A stretch of 10,422 nucleotides of DNA from Clostridiales bacterium (GTDB lineage Bacteria > Bacillota > Clostridia > Oscillospirales > CAG-382), in contig SFLA01000039.1 in NCBI GenBank assembly GCA_004553575.1, positions 1-10,422 of the forward strand, read 5' to 3'. Each line of letters starts with the position of its first letter. Position 1 is the first letter of the stretch. The position numbers and the translations under genes are program-made. The notes under the pieces are model-generated. The model was not told the origin of the DNA and did no database searches. It was given only the letters and a program-made list of their open reading frames with translations. Positions 5,172-10,422 of the stretch are shown here, piece by piece.

Positions 5172-5948
5172 ATGAGAATACTTGCCGTAGGCGACGTACA
5201 GTTTCCGTCCGGCGCCGAATATGTCGCAGCCGCCCTCCCCGCGATAAAACGGGCGGAGAAAGCGGATTTTGTAATTGTTAACGGCGAGAATACCGCCGAC
5301 AATTCCGCGCTTGACGAACGCTGTGCAAGGCTGCTGCTTGCATCCGGCGCCGATGTCATTACCGGCGGAAATCACACCCTGCGCAGACCCGAGGTGTACG
5401 ATTTTCTTGACGAATGCAGCGACACGGTGATCCGTCCGCTTAATCTTCCGGAATCGGCGCCCGGCAGAGGCTGGACAATACTCCCCGTCTGCGAAGGACT
5501 CCGGCTGCTGGTCATTAACGTTATGGGTCAGGTAATGATGGATCCGTGCGACAACCCCTTCGCCGCTGCAGACCGTCTGCTGGAGAGCAAGAAAGGGCTT
5601 TATGACCTTGCGGTATGCGACATTCACGCCGAGGCTACCAGCGAAAAGACCGCGTTTGCATATTACTTCAACGGCAGGATTTCCTGCATATTCGGAACGC
5701 ATACCCATGTTCAGACCGCAGACGAGCGTCTGCTGGACCGGGGTACCGGCTATATCACCGATATAGGCATGTGCGGCACCGAGGACAGCGTTATCGGCGC
5801 CGAGCCGACAACCGCGGTCAACCGTTTTATTACACGAACCTTCTCGCGCAAGAAGCAGCCGTCCGGAAAAATGATTATCTGCGGCGCTTTGTTCGAGACC
5901 GACAACCGCACCGGATACTGTGTATCCGTTAACAGAATAAAATACTGA
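5172..5948 (+). CDS. ymdB: YmdB family metallophosphoesterase (TIGR00282)
   Basis: This 258-residue enzyme belongs to the calcineurin-like family that includes Bacillus YmdB, a cytosolic phosphodiesterase acting on 2',3'-cyclic nucleotides and needed for biofilm and nanotube-related switching. Dinuclear metal-site motifs are in order: GD at 7-8, NGEN (37-40), GGNH (65-68), DIHAEATSEK (150-159) and GTHTHVQTADE (175-185), followed by GYITDIGMCG. All expected ligands, Asp8, Glu39, Asn67, His152, His177 and His179, are present. It differs from typical members around residues 9-17, where VQFPSGAEY replaces the usual Gly-rich PGR loop, and after GNH, where TLRR replaces TWDK. The ATG at 5172 has AGGGGG about 12 nt upstream. 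The position after rny matches the Bacillus ymdA-ymdB pair. Confidence 0.94.
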   Translation: MRILAVGDVQFPSGAEYVAAALPAIKRAEKADFVIVNGENTADNSALDERCARLLLASGADVITGGNHTLRRPEVYDFLDECSDTVIRPLNLPESAPGRGWTILPVCEGLRLLVINVMGQVMMDPCDNPFAAADRLLESKKGLYDLAVCDIHAEATSEKTAFAYYFNGRISCIFGTHTHVQTADERLLDRGTGYITDIGMCGTEDSVIGAEPTTAVNRFITRTFSRKKQPSGKMIICGALFETDNRTGYCVSVNRIKY

Positions 5949-5971
5949 CCTTACCGAAAGGAAACCCGAAA

Positions 5972-6343
5972 ATGAAGAAACTGCTTGTCCTTGTTCTTAT
6001 GCTCGCGCTCGCTTTGTCGCTCTGCGCCTGCACCGCCACCGACGCAAACGGCGAGACGGTTGACACCACCGCTTCGACGATAATGACGCTTGTAATGCTG
6101 GTTGCCGTCATTGCGATATTCTACTTTATGATAATCCGTCCGCAGAAGAAGCAGGAGAAGGAAACTCAGGCCATGCTCAACTCGCTCGAGGTGGGCGATA
6201 CCATTTCCACCGTCGGCGGGATTATCGGCATAATTATTAAAATCCGCGACGATATGCTGCTTATCGAAACCGGAGCAGACCGCACAAAAATCCAGATAGC
6301 CAAGTGGGCGGTGCGCAAGATTGAGGAGAAGGGACATGAATAA
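5972..6343 (+). CDS. yajC: Preprotein translocase accessory subunit YajC, with lipoprotein-like signal
   Basis: This 123-residue small membrane protein matches YajC, which associates with SecDF and YidC at the Sec translocon. The family core is a membrane helix (about 36-55) ending FYFMIIRPQKKQEKE, then MLNSLEVGDTISTVGGIIGII (68-88), then a small beta domain ending around KWAVRKIEEK. In front of this lies a second hydrophobic stretch, MKKLLVLVLMLALALSLCAC, with a lipobox-like LCAC at 17-20. Cys20 could therefore be lipidated and the helix at 36-55 would remain as anchor. Ordinary YajC proteins have one helix and no such signal. AAAGGAA stands 8 nt before the ATG. It follows ymdB by 23 nt and overlaps the next gene by 8 bp, so it is co-transcribed here and not placed with secDF. 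Confidence 0.9.
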   Translation: MKKLLVLVLMLALALSLCACTATDANGETVDTTASTIMTLVMLVAVIAIFYFMIIRPQKKQEKETQAMLNSLEVGDTISTVGGIIGIIIKIRDDMLLIETGADRTKIQIAKWAVRKIEEKGHE

Positions 6344-7571
6344 AACTCTGCTCAGGGAATATGCCCGGCTGGCAGTCCGCACCGGCGCCAATGTCCAGAA
6401 GGGACAGTTCGTGGTTATCCGCGCCTCGGTCGAGATGAACGAATTTGCCGTTACCGTTGCCGAGGAGGCATACCGCGCCGGAGCACGTGAGGTACGTATA
6501 GACTGGAAGTGCGATGCCAAAACCAAGCTCGATTACAGGCACATGTCCGTTAAAAACCTCTGCGAAGTGCACGACTGGCAGGAGGCAAAGCTTTCGTTCG
6601 ACTGCGACAATCTGCCCGCTTATATAAATATTATATCGGATGACCCGGACGGTCTTAAGGGCGTGTCTTCCGACAAAATGCAGAAGGCGAACGTCGCTTA
6701 CTACAAGCGTCTGAAGAGCTATTACGACCGCATGGACAATAAATATCAGTGGACGATAGTCGCCGCCGCCGGCAAGGCATGGGCAAGAAAGGTATTCCCC
6801 GGAATCCGGACCTCGACCGCTGTCGAAAAGCTGTGGGACGCGATTCTTTCCACCGTTTACGTAACCCCCGGCTCCGACCCGTCCGCAGAATGGGCGCGTC
6901 ATAACGCCGATTTTGCCGCAAAATGCGCCCGTCTTAACGCCGCAAAGTTCGATTACCTCGAATACCGCTCGTCCAACGGCACGGATTTCCGCTGTACCCT
7001 TAACCCCAAGGTCATGTGGCTCGGCGGAGGCGAGACGCTCGGAGACGTCTATTATAATCCGAATATGCCGACCGAGGAGATATTCACCACCCCCGTTGCC
7101 GGTAAATGCGAAGGAACCCTTGTGGCTACCAAGCCGCTTTCGCTCCGCGGCAACCTTGTTGAAGATTTCTCGGTAACCTTTACCGACGGAAGAGTGACAT
7201 TGGTAAGCGCAAAGAAGGGCGAGGAACTGCTCCGCAAGGTGATCGATTCCGACGACGGTGCGCATATGATCGGCGAGCTGGCTCTGGTGCCGGTCGAAAG
7301 TCCGATAAACCGCAGCGGAATACTGTTCTACAACACGCTGTTCGATGAAAATGCGGCATGTCATGTCGCGCTCGGAGCCGGGTTTGCGAACCTGCTCGAG
7401 GGATTCGAGAGCATGACCAAGGAGGAACAGACCGCCGCCGGCATTAACGATTCGATGATTCACGTCGATTTTATGATCGGCTGCGAGGATCTTGATATCA
7501 CCGGCTGGAAGGACGGCACTCCCACCAGAATTTTCACCTCCGGCACCTGGGACCCCGATTTTCTTAAATAA
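6336..7571 (+). CDS. Aminopeptidase, peptidase family M29 (AmpS/AmpT/PepS type)
   Basis: This 411-residue metallo-aminopeptidase removes N-terminal residues from peptides in the cytosol. The start MNKTLLREYARLAVRTGANVQKGQ is typical of the family. Candidate dinuclear metal ligands are Glu248 in MPTEEIFTTP, Glu314 in IGELALVP, His343 in DENAACHVALG, and His376 and Asp378 in MIHVDFMIG; assignment is from family knowledge. The C-terminal GWKDGTPTRIFTSGTW also fits. I chose ATG 6336 because GAGGAG sits 7 nt upstream; an in-frame TTG at 6321 has no such support. The start lies inside the last codons of yajC, an 8-bp overlap that suggests coupled translation. A strong terminator follows at 7592, so this closes the rny operon. 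Its link to the RNA and Sec genes ahead of it looks positional only. Confidence 0.95.
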   Translation: MNKTLLREYARLAVRTGANVQKGQFVVIRASVEMNEFAVTVAEEAYRAGAREVRIDWKCDAKTKLDYRHMSVKNLCEVHDWQEAKLSFDCDNLPAYINIISDDPDGLKGVSSDKMQKANVAYYKRLKSYYDRMDNKYQWTIVAAAGKAWARKVFPGIRTSTAVEKLWDAILSTVYVTPGSDPSAEWARHNADFAAKCARLNAAKFDYLEYRSSNGTDFRCTLNPKVMWLGGGETLGDVYYNPNMPTEEIFTTPVAGKCEGTLVATKPLSLRGNLVEDFSVTFTDGRVTLVSAKKGEELLRKVIDSDDGAHMIGELALVPVESPINRSGILFYNTLFDENAACHVALGAGFANLLEGFESMTKEEQTAAGINDSMIHVDFMIGCEDLDITGWKDGTPTRIFTSGTWDPDFLK

Positions 7572-7591
7572 GTCATTTCCGAAGATACTGC

Positions 7592-7633
7592 AACGCCCCG
7601 CGGACCTTACGGCTCCCGCGGGGCGTTTTGTTT
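7592..7633 (+). terminator. Intrinsic terminator of the rny operon
   Basis: AACGCCCCGCGG (7592-7603) and CCGCGGGGCGTT (7616-7627) form a perfect 12-bp stem with a 12-nt loop, followed by TTTTGTTT. It stands 20 nt after the aminopeptidase stop. On the minus strand the hairpin is followed by GCAGTATC and not a T-run, so it should act less well for the converging jag transcript. I see no separate minus-strand terminator in the 83 bp between the two stop codons. Confidence 0.9.
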
Positions 7634-7654
7634 ATTGTGTTCCGGTTAATAAAA

Positions 7655-8320
7655 TTATACTCCGGCTTTATTGCCGCGCTCGGTACGGTTCTTTTCCTTT
7701 CCCTCAAGGCAGACAACTATTCTCCGGTCGGCATCCTGACCTATTGAATAGGTGGATACTCCCTCGATCTTCTGTATCTCCGAATGGATAATACGGCGCT
7801 CGTAGGGGTTCATTGGCTCGAGCGCGAAGCTCTTTTTATACTTAAGCACCTTCTCGGCCATGCGCTGTGCGAGCTTTTTAAGAGTATCGGCACGCTTCTC
7901 GCGGTATCCGCCGACATCCAGCGTGACGCGGTAGAATCCGTCGTGGACGCGGTTTGCGGAAAGCGAGGCAAGATACTGCAGCGAATCCAAAACCTCGCCG
8001 TGATGCCCTATGAGCGATCCGAGACCGCCTCCGGACACGGTTATAACCGCTCCGTCGTCGGTTTCCTCGACTATGCTCACTTCCGCGGTCATGCCCATAT
8101 CGGCAAGAATGTTTTCCACAAAATCCCTTGCCCTGTCGGCGGGAGTGGGCTCGGTGTAAACTCTTACCTTTGCGTCTGACGCTCCGATTCCGAGCAGACC
8201 CTTGCGTGACTGTTCGATAACCTCGTACTTAACCTTTGAAAGATCGGTGCCAAGCTGTGCGGCACCCTGCTCGACCGCTGCATCCACGGTCTTCGCGGAT
8301 ATAACGACTTCTTTTATCAT
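7655..8320 (-). CDS. jag: Jag/KhpB, SpoIIIJ-associated RNA-binding protein
   Basis: This 221-residue cytosolic protein has the three Jag domains in order. The Jag-N domain (1-55) contains the signature SRKGLLGIGA. A KH domain (about 76-145) has its GxxG loop as GHHG at 105-108 inside GSLIGHHGEVLDSLQYL. The R3H domain has MNPYERRIIHSEIQ with Arg175 and His179. In other Bacillota Jag/KhpB pairs with KhpA, binds many small and messenger RNAs and influences cell division and envelope synthesis; its gene nearly always follows yidC. Here the ATG at 8320 overlaps the yidC stop as ATGA. It is the last gene of the unit: the mnmE/mnmG genes that often follow are missing, and the rny operon converges instead. 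Confidence 0.96.
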   Translation of the reverse strand: MIKEVVISAKTVDAAVEQGAAQLGTDLSKVKYEVIEQSRKGLLGIGASDAKVRVYTEPTPADRARDFVENILADMGMTAEVSIVEETDDGAVITVSGGGLGSLIGHHGEVLDSLQYLASLSANRVHDGFYRVTLDVGGYREKRADTLKKLAQRMAEKVLKYKKSFALEPMNPYERRIIHSEIQKIEGVSTYSIGQDADRRIVVCLEGKEKNRTERGNKAGV

Positions 8321-9798
8321 TCTTTCTGCTCCTTATCGGTGCCTTCCGCATCCGCTTCCGAAACGGCGGCGGGCGGATCGTCGTCATCGTCCGCACCGAG
8401 CATTTTTATCTTTCTGCCGGTACGGTCGATAGCCGCACTTTCAGCTTCCGACACCTTTATATTGTCGTATGAGTGATCGTCTTCATCGACCTCGATGACG
8501 ATCTTCTTCTTTTTACGTGAGGTCTTGAACTGCTTCTGCGCTTCTTTTATATCTTCCTCGGTGACCACGGGCAGCGGATACATCTTTGAAAGCAATATCT
8601 GCTTTCCGGTGGAGAAAAGCGTTCGCCACACCCAGTAGACGCCGATTGCCGCCTGGAAGTTTGCCGCAAAATAGAGCGACATGAGCGGCATTCCCCATTC
8701 CATGAACTTTCCGCCGGGCATCTTTACCGGATTGCCGTCGGCATCGACATTCTGGGGCTGGAGCTTTCTTGAAACATACATGCTGCCGAAGCTGGTAATG
8801 AAAACAAGCAGCGGTACTACGATAAGCCACGATATGTTCGAAAAGAACGAAGGCTTGTCGAGCAGCGACATTCCGAGAAATTCGTAATCGGGCAGATTCT
8901 TTATCGCCTCATAATAAACCGGGCTTGCGGTGTATCCGAAGGCGTTTTTGAGTATTATCTCGTCGCTGTTTTCAAGCAGACTGCCGCACAGCCCGTATTC
9001 GGAAAGCGCCTCGCGCACGTATCTGTCGAAATGCTTGGTAAGCGAAACCGCAATGTATTCCTCGCGCACGGACTTTACGGCGTCGGACGGAATTGCGTCG
9101 GAAGCCGAAAGCTCATACTTTCCGTCGGTTACGACATAGCACCCGCCGTCGGTTACGATATAGAACGAATAAACCCCGTCTTTCTCGATATATCTATCGC
9201 ACATGTTTTTCTGATATCCGGTAAAGGTGTTTATCGCGGATTCTATGGTCTCGGCAAGTTCGGGGTCAGTGTATGCCGCGGCGCCGGACGAAGATGTTTC
9301 GGACTCCGGCTCGCCGTCGGTTACGACAAGCGCGGCAAGATCCTCCTCGAGACCGTCTTTTACCTGCTCGCAGAGAACTATCGAATCGGCATACATAACG
9401 TCAATATCCGCATCGTTCATAAACAGCGTATACTGCATGGGGTTTCTGACTATCGCATAAAGCGCAATGATTATCGGGAACTGGATAAGGAGAGGAAGAC
9501 AGCCCGCAAAAGCGTTATAGCCGTTCTTCTGATACATCTCCTGTATCTCCATATTGCATTTCTGCTGGGTAACCTTGTCGTTCTGTCCCTTATATTTGCG
9601 CCTTATGGCGATTTCCATCGGCTTCAGCTTCTGCTGCTTTACGGACGCCTTCTGCTGCTTGATCGAAAGCGGCAGCAGCACGGCCTCCATTATCAGAGAA
9701 AAGAAGATAATGGCAATCCAGAACCGGTTTTGTGAAATCCAGAGACAGCCTTTCATTACGTACCCAAAGGGCACGTAAAGAATATCCATAATATTCAC
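8317..9798 (-). CDS. yidC: Membrane protein insertase YidC/OxaI with a large extracytoplasmic insertion
   Basis: This 493-residue insertase places proteins in the membrane alone or with SecYEG. Conserved segments are a first helix (about 25-45), a basic cytoplasmic hairpin (46-97), a helix in AFAGCLPLLIQFPIIIALYAIV (96-117), a helix at about 323-342, and the C-terminal pair in FMEWGMPLMSLYFAANFQAAIGVYWVWRTLF (365-395). Between the second and third helices lie about 185 extra residues (roughly 120-305), predicted outside the membrane, where short members have a brief loop. The insert holds three VTDG motifs (159-162, 215-218, 223-226). The tail has a basic TSRKKKK patch (426-432) and then an acidic run with five aspartates (470-474). 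The start is GTG at 9798, overlapping yidD as GTGA; a later ATG at 9789 is possible. Confidence 0.95.
   Translation of the reverse strand: MNIMDILYVPFGYVMKGCLWISQNRFWIAIIFFSLIMEAVLLPLSIKQQKASVKQQKLKPMEIAIRRKYKGQNDKVTQQKCNMEIQEMYQKNGYNAFAGCLPLLIQFPIIIALYAIVRNPMQYTLFMNDADIDVMYADSIVLCEQVKDGLEEDLAALVVTDGEPESETSSSGAAAYTDPELAETIESAINTFTGYQKNMCDRYIEKDGVYSFYIVTDGGCYVVTDGKYELSASDAIPSDAVKSVREEYIAVSLTKHFDRYVREALSEYGLCGSLLENSDEIILKNAFGYTASPVYYEAIKNLPDYEFLGMSLLDKPSFFSNISWLIVVPLLVFITSFGSMYVSRKLQPQNVDADGNPVKMPGGKFMEWGMPLMSLYFAANFQAAIGVYWVWRTLFSTGKQILLSKMYPLPVVTEEDIKEAQKQFKTSRKKKKIVIEVDEDDHSYDNIKVSEAESAAIDRTGRKIKMLGADDDDDPPAAVSEADAEGTDKEQKE
9122..9326 (-). repeat. Three copies of CCGTCGGTTACGA within yidC
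   Basis: The 13-mer occurs at 9122-9134, 9146-9158 and 9314-9326 on the plus strand. Each copy encodes a V-V/I-V-T-D-G type turn in the YidC insertion. Two copies are 24 bp apart, consistent with a duplicated beta-hairpin unit (YIVTDGGCYVVTDGKY); the third is 168 bp away. Confidence 0.6.
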
Positions 9799-10034
9799 TT
9801 GGTGTGTTTTCCCTTCTTATTTGTGGGGACCGGATCGTAACCGCATTTACAGAAAGGATTGCAGCGCAGCAGCCGCCACAAAGCAAGCGCCGACCCTGCT
9901 ATCACACCCCACTCCTCGATCGCCTCGATCGCGTATTGCGAGCAGGTAGGATAAAAACGACAGTTACTTCCGAGTCCGGGAGAAACGTGCTTCTGATAAA
10001 ACTTAATGGGTGCTGTAAAAAGCTTTCTAAACAT
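9795..10034 (-). CDS. yidD: Membrane protein insertion efficiency factor YidD
   Basis: This 79-residue protein matches YidD, a small amphipathic membrane-associated factor that aids YidC-dependent insertion. The family core is clear: FYQKHVSPGLGSNCRFYPTCSQYA (12-35) with Cys25 and Cys31, then ALWRLLRCNPFCKCGYDPVP (51-70). Length is normal (about 70-85). The ATG at 10034 lies inside the 3' end of rnpA, an 8-bp overlap, and the stop overlaps the yidC GTG, so its translation is tied to both neighbours. The basic C-terminus NKKGKHTK is common in the family. No defect is visible. Confidence 0.97.
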   Translation of the reverse strand: MFRKLFTAPIKFYQKHVSPGLGSNCRFYPTCSQYAIEAIEEWGVIAGSALALWRLLRCNPFCKCGYDPVPTNKKGKHTK

Positions 10035-10386
10035 CTTTTCCTGCCAGAAGGGCCGCCCTTTTCAATACTTCCTCAAGCTCTCCCTCTACAACGGCGCAGG
10101 GAGCCTTCATGCATGCTTGTCTGGCGACAACAACAATTATATACCCGTCCTTCACATAAGGTCTGAGATGCCTGAACGCCTCACGTATCACCCTTTTTGC
10201 ACGGTTTCTTTCAACGGCACCTCCGCGCTTTTTTGACACGGTTATGCCGAACCTAGTCGCGCCGTGACGGTAATCTTTAAGTATATACACCGCTATGGTG
10301 GACTGTGCGAAGCATTTTCCCTTATCGTATGCTTTTCCGAACAGGTAATTCTGCTTCAGAGCTATTATCTTTTTGGTTTTTTCCAC
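10027..10386 (-). CDS. rnpA: Ribonuclease P protein component
   Basis: This 119-residue basic protein is the protein subunit of RNase P, which with the catalytic RNA removes 5' leaders from pre-tRNAs. The RNR signature is present as AVERNRAKRVIREAFR (57-72), preceded by RFGITVSKKRGGA (45-57); YIIVVVARQ is the following core strand. The start is GTG at 10386 with AAAGGCGG 6 nt upstream. An ATG at 10402 is out of frame and does not encode the family N-terminus. The gene overlaps yidD by 8 bp and begins the rnpA-yidD-yidC-jag set that usually lies beside oriC behind rpmH. The 36 bp up to the window edge contain the ribosome site but no promoter I can support. Confidence 0.97.
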   Translation of the reverse strand: MEKTKKIIALKQNYLFGKAYDKGKCFAQSTIAVYILKDYRHGATRFGITVSKKRGGAVERNRAKRVIREAFRHLRPYVKDGYIIVVVARQACMKAPCAVVEGELEEVLKRAALLAGKDV

Positions 10387-10422
10387 GAAAACCGCCTTTC
10401 ATAAAACAGCCCCCCGGAACCT

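Noticed and set aside
6261..7463. A 400-codon minus-strand open frame opposite the aminopeptidase and the end of yajC.
   Set aside because: It has no recognisable motif and lies opposite a well-supported M29 peptidase. It is a codon-bias artefact.
10387..10402. ATG at 10402 as the rnpA start.
   Set aside because: It is out of frame with the RnpA protein, and the GTG at 10386 has AAAGGCGG at suitable spacing.

Overview
The window reads as a chromosomal segment from a member of the Clostridia (Bacillota), probably a gut Oscillospiraceae-like lineage. The reasons are RNase Y directly followed by a YmdB phosphodiesterase, the rnpA-yidD-yidC-jag string, a rhodanese-less ThiI preceded by its own cysteine desulfurase, strong Shine-Dalgarno sequences, moderately high GC and good sigma-70/SigA promoters. 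The genus assignment is inference. Most genes are conserved housekeeping genes. The less ordinary material is in the non-coding DNA.

Layout. (1) 1-473: the 5' part of a four-helix-bundle (S23/Avd-like) gene leaves the window to the left. Behind its promoter lies a gene-free stretch with eight consecutive small hairpins (264-438), joined by a 9-bp spacer that switches to its reverse complement halfway along. I do not recognise this array as a named family. A terminator hairpin follows. (2) 473-546: tRNA-Gln(CUG), minus strand; its promoter overlaps the end of the next gene. (3) 584-3299, minus strand: cysteine desulfurase, thiI and pncC, joined by 4-bp stop/start overlaps. (4) 3300-3558: divergent promoter region. 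It holds a 17-bp-spaced promoter on each strand, a dyad between them, and a roughly 112-nt leader for rny. Two mutually exclusive folds can be drawn for that leader, one of which pairs the start codon. (5) 3559-7571, plus strand: rny, ymdB, yajC and an M29 aminopeptidase, ending at a strong terminator. (6) 7655-10386, minus strand: rnpA, yidD, yidC and jag, each overlapping the next by 4 to 8 bp. rpmH would be expected just beyond the right edge.

How the genes work together. The desulfurase supplies persulfide sulfur to ThiI for 4-thiouridine in tRNA and possibly thiazole synthesis; PncC recycles NMN. RNase Y initiates mRNA decay at the membrane, and YmdB affects the same regulatory circuits in Bacillus. 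YajC is a Sec accessory. The right-hand operon couples tRNA 5' maturation (RnpA) to membrane protein insertion (YidD, YidC) and to the RNA-binding protein Jag/KhpB.

Most worth a second look: the mirrored hairpin array, the bistable rny leader, the roughly 185-residue extracytoplasmic insertion in YidC, and the lipoprotein-type signal on YajC.
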